Shown in pieces: positions 41,912 to 50,997 of a stretch of 64,000 bases of DNA (position 1 is the stretch's first letter; every line of letters begins with the position of its first letter). The notes beneath the pieces are model-generated. The model saw only the letters and a program-made list of their open reading frames with translations. It made no database searches and was not told the origin of the DNA. Source of the DNA: CAWBRT01 sp963832365 (GTDB taxonomy: Bacteria; Acidobacteriota; Terriglobia; Terriglobales; Acidobacteriaceae); assembly GCA_963832365.1 (NCBI GenBank), contig CAWHUL010000004.1, positions 310,001 through 374,000 on the forward strand, given 5' to 3'. The position numbers and the translations under genes are program-made.

Positions 41912-42847
41912 ATGTCGGAAAATAATGGGAGCTCCGGTCTGCGGCTGAAGACCGGCTTGGCCGAGATGCTGAAGGGCGGCGTCATCATGGACGTGATGAA
42001 CGCCGCGCAGGCCGAGGTTGCCGAAAAAGCTGGAGCAACCTCCGTGATGGCACTGGAGCGTGTACCGGCCATGATTCGCGCCGAAGGTGGTGTGGCGCGT
42101 ATGGCTTCGCCGCTCAAGATCAAGGAGATTATGGCCACGGTGTCGATTCCGGTGATGGCCAAGTGCCGCATTGGTCACTTTGCCGAGGCGCAAATCTTGC
42201 AGGAGCTGGGCGTCGACTATATCGACGAGTCCGAGGTGCTTACACCGGCTGACGAAGAGCATCACGTAGACAAGCATGCGTTTACCACTCCGTTCGTGTG
42301 TGGGGCGCGCAACCTGGGTGAGGCGCTGCGGCGCATCGCCGAGGGCGCATGCATGATCCGCACCAAGGGCGAAGCGGGCACTGGCGACGTTGTCCACGCG
42401 GTCAAGCACATGCGGCAGATCGTAAAGGAAATGAAGCAGCTGACCGTGATGAGCGAACAGGAGTTGTACGCGGCGGCCAAGAACCATCAGGCTCCTTACG
42501 AACTGGTCCGCATGGTGGCCAAGGCCGGTAAACTGCCGGTACCGAACTTTTCCGCGGGAGGCATCGCAACGCCGGCAGACGCTTCACTGATGATGCAGCT
42601 TGGCGCCGAAGCGATCTTTGTCGGCAGCGGCATCTTCATGAAGGACGGCACGACGCCGCTCGATATGCACGACCGCGCCCAGCGGGAAGAAGCCGAAAGC
42701 CGGGCCAAGGCCATCGTGATTGCCACCACGCACTACAACGATGCCAAAGTGCTGGCCGAGGTAAGCGAGCAAGTCAAGGGCTCGATGAAAGGGTTGGCGA
42801 TTTCGGCGATTGCTGAAGGCGATATGCTGCAAACGCGGGGCTGGTAA
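41912..42847 (+). CDS. pdxS: Pyridoxal 5'-phosphate synthase subunit PdxS
   Basis: The 311-aa protein makes PLP from ribose 5-phosphate, glyceraldehyde 3-phosphate and ammonia in the DXP-independent route. GLAEMLKGGVIMDVMN opens the protein; ALERVPAMIRAEGGVARM, KCRIGHFAEAQ and GEAGTGDVVHAVKHMRQI are nearly invariant in the family. The frame is open for 81 residues upstream but the ATG at 41912 fits the family N-terminus. The glutaminase partner gene pdxT is not adjacent. Confidence 0.95.
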   Translation: MSENNGSSGLRLKTGLAEMLKGGVIMDVMNAAQAEVAEKAGATSVMALERVPAMIRAEGGVARMASPLKIKEIMATVSIPVMAKCRIGHFAEAQILQELGVDYIDESEVLTPADEEHHVDKHAFTTPFVCGARNLGEALRRIAEGACMIRTKGEAGTGDVVHAVKHMRQIVKEMKQLTVMSEQELYAAAKNHQAPYELVRMVAKAGKLPVPNFSAGGIATPADASLMMQLGAEAIFVGSGIFMKDGTTPLDMHDRAQREEAESRAKAIVIATTHYNDAKVLAEVSEQVKGSMKGLAISAIAEGDMLQTRGW

Positions 42848-42885
42848 GCGGCAGGCTAACTCGGCGGTGTAGGATGATCTACAAG

Positions 42886-42910
42886 AAGGGCGCATGCAAG
42901 TGCGCCCTTT
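42886..42910 (+). terminator. Rho-independent-type hairpin after pdxS
   Basis: A 9-bp perfect stem AAGGGCGCA (42886-42894) / TGCGCCCTT (42901-42909) with a 6-nt loop lies 38 bp after the stop. The T-run is short, so termination may be partial. Confidence 0.6.
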
Positions 42911-43004
42911 GCATTTGCAGCGGATCACACATGTTAGCGATGAAGATCACTGTGCGGGGCGCGGTCGTGCATGGACACTGAAAGGGTCTAAAAGGAGCCT
43001 TCAG

Positions 43005-43625
43005 ATGATTCCAATGCTTGGAACGATTCTTTCGATACTGCTGCCGGCCGCCGTCGTGGCTGGAACAAAAACCGCGGAAAAGGACAGCTCGCGCACGCTT
43101 GAAAATCTGCAAGCCGCCTTCAATGGCGAAAGCAATGCGCGCAACAAGTATCTTGCTTTCGCGAAGAAGGCCGGAGAAGAAGGCTACGGCGAGGTCGCTA
43201 GCCTGTTCCGCGCCGGCGCCAAAGCAGAAGAAATTCACGCTAATAATCATGCCGTCGTGATCCGCACGCTCGGGGCGGAGCCTAAGGCTGACATTCATGC
43301 CCCTGAAGTTAAGTCCACCCGGGAGAACCTGGCGGTCGCAATCGCCGGCGAGAGTTACGAGCGCGACGTTATGTATCCGGAGTTCATCGCCGAAGCAAAA
43401 GCGGCGAAAAACTCCGACGCCCTGCGGACCTTCACCTACGCCATCAAGACCGAAGCTGAACACGCGCGCCTCTATACGGAAGCGTTGAGCAAACTGGAGA
43501 CCTTGAAGGGCGCCAGCAAACAGTATTTCGTTTGTGCGGTGTGTGGCTACACCACGGAGACCCTCAACTTCCTGCGCTGCCTGGTTTGCGGAGTTGCGAA
43601 AGAAGAGTACATCCGCGTCAGCTAG
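43005..43625 (+). CDS. Rubrerythrin-like protein with hydrophobic N-terminus
   Basis: From ATG 43005 (AAAGGAG 7 nt upstream) the protein is 206 aa. It has a diiron ferritin-like domain with AAFNGESNARNKY, AKAEEIHANNH, AGESYERDVMYPEF and KTEAEHARLY (Glu/His ligands), and a C-terminal rubredoxin-like site CAVCGYTT...CLVCGVAKEEYI. Rubrerythrins reduce hydrogen peroxide. The first 20 residues (MLGTILSILLPAAVVAG) look like a signal peptide or membrane anchor, unusual for this normally cytosolic family. Confidence 0.88.
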   Translation: MIPMLGTILSILLPAAVVAGTKTAEKDSSRTLENLQAAFNGESNARNKYLAFAKKAGEEGYGEVASLFRAGAKAEEIHANNHAVVIRTLGAEPKADIHAPEVKSTRENLAVAIAGESYERDVMYPEFIAEAKAAKNSDALRTFTYAIKTEAEHARLYTEALSKLETLKGASKQYFVCAVCGYTTETLNFLRCLVCGVAKEEYIRVS

Positions 43626-43776
43626 GGCCAGTGCTCACCGGTATCGGGCAAAAACTTCCGCTTCCAGGCAAAAGATACCGGCGGCTGGCCGGCTGTAACC
43701 TACATAAGTCTCTTATTTTCAGTGCTGAATTGGTTGGCACAGGAAGTGCATTAACTTACAACAGAAGTAGTGGCGC

Positions 43777-43828
43777 GTGAAAGGGTTGACGAGAGAACTC
43801 GGCCAGAGACTCTCGGCGGCCCTTTCAC
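43777..43828. other. Hairpin between convergent genes
   Basis: GTGAAAGGG (43777-43785) pairs perfectly with CCCTTTCAC (43820-43828), with an inner CGAGAG/CTCTCG pairing. There is no T-run. It may end transcription of one or both flanking genes. Confidence 0.4.
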
Positions 43829-43859
43829 ATTTTGCGGGTATGTTGGCCGCCACAGGCAC

Positions 43860-44120
43860 TCAGGTGAGCGCGACTTTTCCTGATATCTCCAACCCGGTTC
43901 GGCGCAGCAAGGCAGCAACCGTATCCTCGTTCAGCCGGGTCGCGTCGTACTCCACACGAACCGATCGCGCCGCTTCGTTGAAGCGGATTCCCCTGATGCC
44001 ATAGACTTCGCGAACATAGTCCAACGCCCGCATCGTCGCCTCGGTCGGCGTCATCCCGTAGCTAAAGCAAACATCCACAGAGGTCATGTGCGGCTGGTCC
44101 TTCGAATGGTACGAGGGCAT
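43860..44120 (-). CDS. HMA-fold-like small protein lacking the CxxC metal site
   Basis: The 86-aa protein has the beta-alpha-beta-beta-alpha-beta pattern of heavy-metal-associated domains (TEATMRALDYVREVYGIRGIRFNEAARSVRVEYD...DTVAALLRRTGLEI). The position normally GMTCxxC reads GMTPTEA, so the metal-binding Cys pair is missing. It is divergent from the copper-type P-ATPase (71 bp between starts), which suggests a related role, possibly regulatory or structural. The start may be the internal Met at residue 12. Confidence 0.65.
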   Translation of the reverse strand: MPSYHSKDQPHMTSVDVCFSYGMTPTEATMRALDYVREVYGIRGIRFNEAARSVRVEYDATRLNEDTVAALLRRTGLEISGKVALT

Positions 44121-44191
44121 TTCAGAACCCCCGTACGATCAACTTACGTCTTACTATATAGCAAGAGGACGCGCTAAAGCGGTTTCGCGGT

Positions 44192-46753
44192 ATGGGCCGT
44201 GGAACGGAAGAGCGAGTGAATAACGTTCAAACTCCTGATGCAATCCGGAGCAAAGACCCGGTGTGCGGGATGATGGTGGACCCTGCTACAGCTCGCGGCG
44301 GCAGCCACGTGCATAAGGCGATCACCTATTTCTTCTGCAATCCGCGCTGCCGCGAACGGTTTGCAGCCGATCCGGAGAAGTACCTGGACCCCGCCTACAA
44401 GCCCGGCGGAATGAGCGGCATGGTGCAGCTGGGTGGAATCGCGCCCGCGCAGACGCCGGGGATACCGATTGCGCCAGCGCCAAAGCCGGTTGAGAATGCG
44501 AGTTCCACGGCAGCCGAGCACGCCGCACTACAAGGGATTTATACCTGTCCGATGGACCCCGAGGTGAAACAGAGCGGCCCCGGCATCTGTCCTGTCTGCG
44601 GAATGGCGCTGGAGCCGGAGACGATTGAGCTGCCGGCGGTCAAGACCGAATACGTTTGTCCAATGCATCCTGAAGTGGTCCGCGACGAACCGGGTGCATG
44701 TCCGATCTGCGGCATGGCGCTGGAGCCGAGAGCCACATCCGTCGCGTTGCCGGAAAACCCCGAACTCCGCGACATGAGCCATCGGCTCAAAGTATCGCTC
44801 TGGTTGGGCGTGCCGCTGCTGACGCTTGCCATGGCGCACATGGCGAAACCCTTGGCACATGCGGTCAGGGCAGACTTGGTGGCGTGGATCGAGCTGCTGC
44901 TGGCCAGTCCGATTGTGGTCTGGTGCGGCCTGCCGTTTTTCGAGCGCGCCCGCAATTCGTTCCACTTCCGCAGTCCCAACATGTTTACCCTGATCGGCAT
45001 CGGCGTGGGAGCCGCGTACGGATACAGCGTACTGGCCACGTTGTTGCCCGGTATCTTCCCAGCCTCGCTGCGTGGAGATTACGGGCAACCGCCGGTCTAC
45101 TTCGAGGCGGCGGCGGCGATCACAATCCTGGTCCTGGTAGGGCAAGTGCTGGAGTTGCGTGCGCGTGGACAAACCAGCAGCGCGATTCGTTTGTTGCTCG
45201 ATCTTTCACCTCGAATGGCGCGCCTCGTCGAAGACAGCGGCGCGGAAAGTGACATTCCACTTGATCGTGTTCAGGTTGGCAACAGACTGCGCGTGCGTCC
45301 GGGGGAAAAGATTCCAGTCGATGGCATTGTGCTGGAAGGCCACAGCACGGTCGATGAGTCGATGCTGACCGGCGAGCCGATGCCGGCGGAAAAAGCAGCG
45401 GGAGCGCGCGTTGTAGGCGCAACCGTAAACGGCATGGGCACCATGCTGATGCGCGCCGAACGCGTTGGCAGCGAAACCGTGCTTGCCCAGATTGTTCGAA
45501 TGGTAGGTGAAGCGCAACGCAGCCGAGCGCCCATTCAACGCCTCGCCGACCGCGTCGCGGGTTTTTTCGTCCCCGCCGTGATCGCTGCTTCGGGGTTGAC
45601 GTTTTTGGTGTGGCTCATTTGGGGACCGCAGCCGCGTTTCGCGTACGCATTGGTGAATGCCGTAGCGGTGCTGATCATCGCCTGCCCGTGCGCGCTGGGG
45701 CTGGCGACGCCGATGGCGATCATGGTGGGCACCGGGCGGGGTGCTCGCGCCGGTGTGCTATTCAAGAACGCCGAAGCCCTGGAGCGTCTCGAAAAGATCG
45801 ACACGTTGCTCATCGACAAGACCGGAACCATCACCATGGGAAAGCCAACGCTGGAATCGGTTGTCGCGGCCCCGCATTTCAGCGAGGAGCAGGTAGTGGT
45901 GTGGGCCGCTAGTTTGGAGGCTGGCAGTGAACACCCGCTGGCGCGCGCCATTGCTGAGGCGGCGACGGCCAATGGTTTGGTGCTGAGGCCGCAATCCAGC
46001 TTTCACACTGTCCCCGGCAAGGGTGTGGTTGGCGAAGTGGATGCGCATCGGGTGATGGTTGGAACCGTCGCCATGTTGGCTGAAGATGGAGTGGATGCGT
46101 CAGCACTCGAATTCGCAGCCGAACAGTTGCGCCGCGAAGGCCACACGGTCACCCTGGTTGCCGTCGATGGCAAACTCGCGGGCTTGCTGGGCATAGCGGA
46201 CGCGATCAAGCCCACTTCGTTCGAGGCGATACACGAACTCATGCACGACGGGATTCGCGTGGCGATGATCACCGGGGACAACCGAACGACAGCGCAAGCC
46301 GTTGCGCGCAAACTCGGCTTGGCGGAGTTTTACGCGGAAGTGCTGCCTGAGCAGAAGAACCAGGTGGTGCGCGAGCAGCAGGAGCAGGGAAGAGTCGTGG
46401 CGATGGCGGGCGACGGCATCAACGACGCGCCAGCCCTGGCGCAGGCCGATGTGGGAATTGCGATGGCGACCGGGACCGATGTGGCGATTCAGTCGGCGGG
46501 AGTGACCGTCATGGGCGGCGACCTGCGCGGCATTGTGCGCGCCCGCCGATTGAGCAAAGCGGTGATGCGGAATATCAGGCAAAACCTGTTCTTTGCGTTC
46601 ATCTACAACTCGGTGGGAGTGCCGGTCGCGGCGGGCATTCTCTATCCATTTTTTGGCGTGCTGCTGAGCCCCATTATTGCGGCGGCGGCCATGAGCCTGA
46701 GCTCCGTCTCGGTGATTTCCAACTCCCTCAGGCTGCGCGCGGAGAAGCTGTAG
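44192..46753 (+). CDS. copA: Copper-type P1B ATPase with YHS and two HMBD domains
   Basis: The 853-aa metal efflux pump has these domains in order: YHS (DPVCGMMVDPATA... FCNPRCRERF, about 22-60); two heavy-metal-binding domains, YTCPMDPEVK..CPVCGMALEP and YVCPMHPEVV..CPICGMALEP; then membrane helices with the CPC motif (CPCALGLATP, about 498), actuator TGEPMP, phosphorylation site DKTGTIT (about 541), HP motif and GDGINDAPALAQAD. No classical N-terminal HMA domain. Probably Cu(I) or Ag(I). A GTG at 44216 behind GGAAGAG is an alternative start. Confidence 0.92.
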   Translation: MGRGTEERVNNVQTPDAIRSKDPVCGMMVDPATARGGSHVHKAITYFFCNPRCRERFAADPEKYLDPAYKPGGMSGMVQLGGIAPAQTPGIPIAPAPKPVENASSTAAEHAALQGIYTCPMDPEVKQSGPGICPVCGMALEPETIELPAVKTEYVCPMHPEVVRDEPGACPICGMALEPRATSVALPENPELRDMSHRLKVSLWLGVPLLTLAMAHMAKPLAHAVRADLVAWIELLLASPIVVWCGLPFFERARNSFHFRSPNMFTLIGIGVGAAYGYSVLATLLPGIFPASLRGDYGQPPVYFEAAAAITILVLVGQVLELRARGQTSSAIRLLLDLSPRMARLVEDSGAESDIPLDRVQVGNRLRVRPGEKIPVDGIVLEGHSTVDESMLTGEPMPAEKAAGARVVGATVNGMGTMLMRAERVGSETVLAQIVRMVGEAQRSRAPIQRLADRVAGFFVPAVIAASGLTFLVWLIWGPQPRFAYALVNAVAVLIIACPCALGLATPMAIMVGTGRGARAGVLFKNAEALERLEKIDTLLIDKTGTITMGKPTLESVVAAPHFSEEQVVVWAASLEAGSEHPLARAIAEAATANGLVLRPQSSFHTVPGKGVVGEVDAHRVMVGTVAMLAEDGVDASALEFAAEQLRREGHTVTLVAVDGKLAGLLGIADAIKPTSFEAIHELMHDGIRVAMITGDNRTTAQAVARKLGLAEFYAEVLPEQKNQVVREQQEQGRVVAMAGDGINDAPALAQADVGIAMATGTDVAIQSAGVTVMGGDLRGIVRARRLSKAVMRNIRQNLFFAFIYNSVGVPVAAGILYPFFGVLLSPIIAAAAMSLSSVSVISNSLRLRAEKL

Positions 46754-46813
46754 ACGGGAGCAGCGGCCCGGGGCTGGCTCGGATATTTGTCGTGGATTTA
46801 TACTGGAAGCAAT

Positions 46814-47332
46814 ATGGGGATTTTGAGGAATATCGCCGCCATCGCCAAGGGCATGAGCGTTACCTTCCGGGAGATGTTTTCGCCCACCCAGGTTGAGAAT
46901 TATCCCGACGGCCCTGGGCCGCTCCGGGGAGCGATGTTTCAAGAGCGCTTCCGCGGCATGCACGTTTTGCAACGTGATGAGAATGGCCTGGAGAAGTGCG
47001 TCGCCTGTTTTCTTTGCGCTGCCGCCTGCCCGTCCAATTGCATTTACATCGAAGCTGCCGAGAACACGGCGGAGAACCGCGTCAGCGGCGCCGAACGCTA
47101 CGCCAAGGTTTACAACATCGACTACAACCGCTGCATCTTCTGCGGCTATTGTGTCGAGGCTTGTCCGACGGACGCCATCACACATGGCCACGGCTTCGAG
47201 TTGGCCACCTTGAACGCCACCAACCTCGTCTACCGCAAGGAGCAGTTGCTCTCGCCTGTTCCTGCACACGTCGGTCAAAACGCGGCGTTCAACCGCACGG
47301 AAGAAGACAAGCAGCGAATGCTGAAGCGTTAG
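46814..47332 (+). CDS. nuoI: NADH-quinone oxidoreductase subunit I (NuoI)
   Basis: From ATG 46814 the protein is 172 aa, the usual NuoI size. It carries two 4Fe-4S clusters: CVACFLCAAACPSNC and CIFCGYCVEACPTDA. The N-terminus has the amphipathic helix MGILRNIAAIAKGMSVTFREMF. It would sit in the hydrophilic arm of complex I at the quinone-side interface. No other nuo gene is present nearby, so the complex I genes are scattered or this is an extra copy. Confidence 0.9.
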   Translation: MGILRNIAAIAKGMSVTFREMFSPTQVENYPDGPGPLRGAMFQERFRGMHVLQRDENGLEKCVACFLCAAACPSNCIYIEAAENTAENRVSGAERYAKVYNIDYNRCIFCGYCVEACPTDAITHGHGFELATLNATNLVYRKEQLLSPVPAHVGQNAAFNRTEEDKQRMLKR

Positions 47333-47349
47333 CACGGCTCTTGCCCAAG

Positions 47350-47379
47350 GATGCGCCGGTCCCTTAGGGCCGGTTTCTT
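47350..47379 (+). terminator. Probable rho-independent terminator after nuoI
   Basis: GCCGGTCCC and GGGCCGG form a stem with one bulge around a short TTA loop, followed by TTTCTTTT. Confidence 0.55.
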
Positions 47380-47471
47380 TTGGCCGCTGCTCCGGGCCTG
47401 CGGTTTTGTTGTTCGTCGTGCCTGCCGTATCCTGTAGACGCAAAGAATCCGGTTTTTCAGGGATTGCACTT

Positions 47472-50400
47472 ATGAGTGATTTTCTCCAGACGGTGAATGA
47501 GCGCGTTGTCGTTTACGACGGCGCCATGGGAACCAATATCCAATTTCGCAACCCCACCCCCGACGATTACTGGGGCAAGGAGGGCTGCAATGAATTGCTG
47601 GTGCTCAGCCGTCCGGACATCATTCGCGACATTCATGCCGCGTTCCTCGAGGTCGGCTGCGACGTCGTCGAAACCAACACCTTCGGTGCTTCGCGCATTG
47701 TGCTGGCCGAATATGGGCTCCAGGATCGCGTTGCCGAGCTGAATGCCGAGGCAGTCAAACTCGCTCGCTCCGTCGCGGCGGACTATTCCGCGTCGCGCAA
47801 ACCGCGCTTTGTGGCCGGCTCCATTGGCCCGACGACGAAGTTGCCGTCGCTGGAACACATCGGCTTCGACGACATGCGTGCCGCCTACGTCGAGCAGATC
47901 TCCGCGTTGATCGATGCCGGCGTGGACGTACTGCTGATCGAGACCTGCCAGGACCTGCTGCAAGCCAAGATTGCAACCATCGCGGCGTTCGACGTGATGC
48001 GTGAAAAAGGGAAGCGGCTTCCGTTGCAGGTGCAAGTGACGCTGGAAGCTTCCGGAACCATGCTTCTGGGCACCGAAATCGGCGCCGCGCTGACTGCGTT
48101 GGAAGTGTACGACGTGGACGCCATCGGCCTGAACTGCGCCACAGGGCCCAAGGAGATGAACGATGCTGTGCGTTACCTCAGCGTCAATTCCTCCAGGCAC
48201 GTCTCGGTGCTGCCCAATGCCGGTTTGCCGCAGAATGTCGGCGGGCGCGCGGTTTATGCCCTCTCGCCGCAGGAACTGGCCGATTATCATCGCCGATTCG
48301 TGCTGGACTACGGAGTGCGCATCGTCGGCGGATGTTGCGGAACCACTCCCGAACACCTCAAAGCGGTCGTCGATGCGGTCAGCGGACTTCAGCCCGCGGC
48401 GCGCAACGTAGAGCCTGTGGCAGCAGTCTCCAGCGCCTATGCGATGGTCCCGCTGGACCTCGACCCGAAGCCGCTGATCGTGGCCGAGGAGATGAACACG
48501 ACGACGCGCCTCGAACACTTTCGCAACCTCGTTCGGGCGCAGGACTATGACGCGATTCTGACGCTCGCCAAGAAGCTGGTGAACGAGGGTTCGCACATGC
48601 TCGACCTCTGCTGCGCCATTGTGGGCGAGGATGAGAAGAGGTACATGAGTTCGGTGCTGGAGAAAATTGCCACTCGTGTGCCCGCGCCGATCCTGGTGGA
48701 TTCGACCGAGGCCGACGTGATCGAGGAAGCGCTCAAGCGAATCCCCGGTAAGGCGATCATTAACTCCATCAACTTGGAAGACGGCGAGAAGCGAACCAGC
48801 CGCGTGCTGCCAATGGCCAAGCGTTTCGGCGCTACGGTTATTGCCCTAACCATCGACGAAGAAGGCATGGCGCTAACCGCCGAACGTAAGCTTGCTATCG
48901 CCCGCCGCATCTTTGAACTGGCAACCAACAAGTACGGGATGCGTCCGCAGGAGCTGATCTTCGATGCGCTCACCTTGCCGATTTCGACGGGCCAGGAAGA
49001 GTACCGCACGGCCGCCGTGGAGACGCTGGAAGCAGTCAGGCGCATCAAGCAGGAACTGCCCAATGTGAAGACGATTCTCGGCGTCAGCAACGTGTCATTC
49101 GGACTGAATGCCTATGCGCGGCGCGTGTTGAACTCGGTCTTCATGCACGAAGCGGTCGAGCGCGGGCTCGATATGGCGATTGTCAACTACAGCAAGATTT
49201 ATCCGTTATACAAGATTCCCGAAGCGGAAGTTGAACTTGCCCGGAAGCTGATCTTTCAGGACGGCTCGGTTGGTGATCCTTTGCAGGCTTATATGGCGCA
49301 CTTTGCCGCCATGCAGGGCCAGAGCGAGATCGCGCCCACGGCTCACGTCGAGTCGCTCTCCATTGAAGACAAGCTCAAGTACTGCATTATTCAGGGCGAG
49401 AAGATGCTTGGCGACGGCGCGGAAAAGCGCAGCCTGGAGCAACTGCTGGAAGATGCCTTAACCCGATATACGCCGCTGGAATTGATCAACAACGTGCTGC
49501 TGGATGGCATGCGCACCGTGGGCGATCTCTTTGGGGCGCGCAAGATGCAATTGCCATCGGTGCTTGACTCCGCCTCGGTTATGAAGGCCGCGGTCGCATA
49601 CCTTGAGCCCAAGATGGAAAAACTGGAGGGCTCGCAAAAAGGCACGATGGTTCTGGCGACCGTCAAGGGCGATGTCCACGACATCGGCAAGAACCTGGTC
49701 GACATCATCCTGAGCAACAACGGGTACAAGGTGGTGAATCTCGGCATCAAGCAACCGGCGGACAGCATTATCCAGGCTGCCCAGCAGCACCGGGCCGACG
49801 CCATCGGCCTCAGCGGACTGCTGGTGAAGTCCACCCTCGAGATGAAATACGTGATCCAGGACCTCGAACGCCAGACGCTCAGCTTTCCGGTAATCTGCGG
49901 CGGTGCCGCGCTCACTCGTAAGTATGTCGAGGACGACCTGCGACGCGAGTATTCCTCGGCTGTTTTCTATGCAGAGGATGCTTTTGCCGGGCTGCATTAC
50001 ATGCAGTCGCTGGCGGGCGACGAACGTGAGAAAACGATTGCCGAGGGCAGCGTGGTAAAAGAGTTCGCGCGCCGACCGGCAGCCTCTGGCGAAGAAGCGC
50101 CCGCAACTCCTCGCGACGCGATTCCTCCGGCGCCCAACGTTCCGCAGCCGCCGTTCTGGGGTCAGGCGCGTTTGCCGCGACTTCGACTTACGCGAGATTT
50201 TTCCCTACATCAACGAAACCGCCCTGTTCAAGAACCAGTGGCAGCTCAAGACCGCTTCGCAACAGGATTATCTCCGGCTTGTCGAAGAAAAATTTCGGCC
50301 CATCTTGCACGATTTGGAGAGCGAAGTCATCGCCGCCGGATGGTTCGCGCCTGCCGTGGTCTATGGTTTTTTCCCATGCCAGAGCGAAGGAAACGATCTC

Positions 50401-50976
50401 ATCGTCTACGAGCCCCAGGGTTATGAGGGCAAGAATGAGTTGCGGGTCGGTTGCGCCGCGCCGCACGATCTCCGCGAAATTGTCCGCTTCACCCTGCCCC
50501 GGCAGCGCGAGGGCCGTCGGCTCTCCATCAGCGATTACTTCCTGTCGCGCGCATCCGGGTGCGTCGATGTCGTCGGCATGTCGGTGGTTACTATCGGGCC
50601 AAGGGCTTCGGTCGAAACGCAGCGGCTGTTTGAGAAGGGTGAGTACACACGCTATCTTTATCTGCACGGACTGAGCGTGGAAACTGCCGAGGCGCTTGCA
50701 GAGTATTCGCACAAGAAGATCAGGCAAGAGCTGGGCATCGCCGGCGATGACGCCGAACGCATCACTGATCTGTTTCACCAGAAGTATCGCGGTTCGAGAT
50801 ACTCGTTCGGCTATCCTGCCTGCCCAAACCTGGAGGACCAGACGAAACTCTTTGCGCTGCTCAAGCCCGAGGAGGCGATCGGAGTTCGCCTGACCTCGAC
50901 TTACCTGATCGAACCCGAGCAGAGCACGTCGGCCATTATCGTTCATCACCCGGGCGCAAAGTATTTCGTGGTGTAG
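47472..50976 (+). CDS. metH: Cobalamin-dependent methionine synthase MetH, interrupted by a +1 frameshift
   Basis: MetH transfers a methyl group from methyltetrahydrofolate to homocysteine through cobalamin. Domain order: homocysteine-binding (GLNCAT and GGCCGT zinc Cys), pterin-binding (from about 350), B12 cap, B12-binding with DVHDIGKN (about 734), and reactivation domain (from about 890). The frame is clean from ATG 47472 to about 50160, where FWGQ should continue RVCRDFDLREIFPYINET but shifts because of one extra G in CAGGCG (50164-50168). The remainder runs on in the next frame to YFVV at 50976. The total, 3505 nt, is one more than a multiple of three; corrected it would be 1167 aa. An assembly error or recent lesion. 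I saw no cobalamin or SAM riboswitch upstream. Confidence 0.88.
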
Positions 50977-50991
50977 CGGCTGTGCCGAGTT

Positions 50992-50997
50992 GGTGGC
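50992..50997 (+). repeat. Left target-site duplication of the IS (GGTGGC)
   Basis: GGTGGC abuts the left TGT terminus of the IS and is identical to 52024-52029. Confidence 0.65.

Noticed and set aside
46100..47443. Minus-strand frame of 447 aa
   Set aside because: Antisense to the ends of copA and nuoI, both unmistakable.
47333..47471. Cobalamin or SAM riboswitch before metH
   Set aside because: Only 139 bp including a terminator hairpin; no conserved riboswitch core seen.
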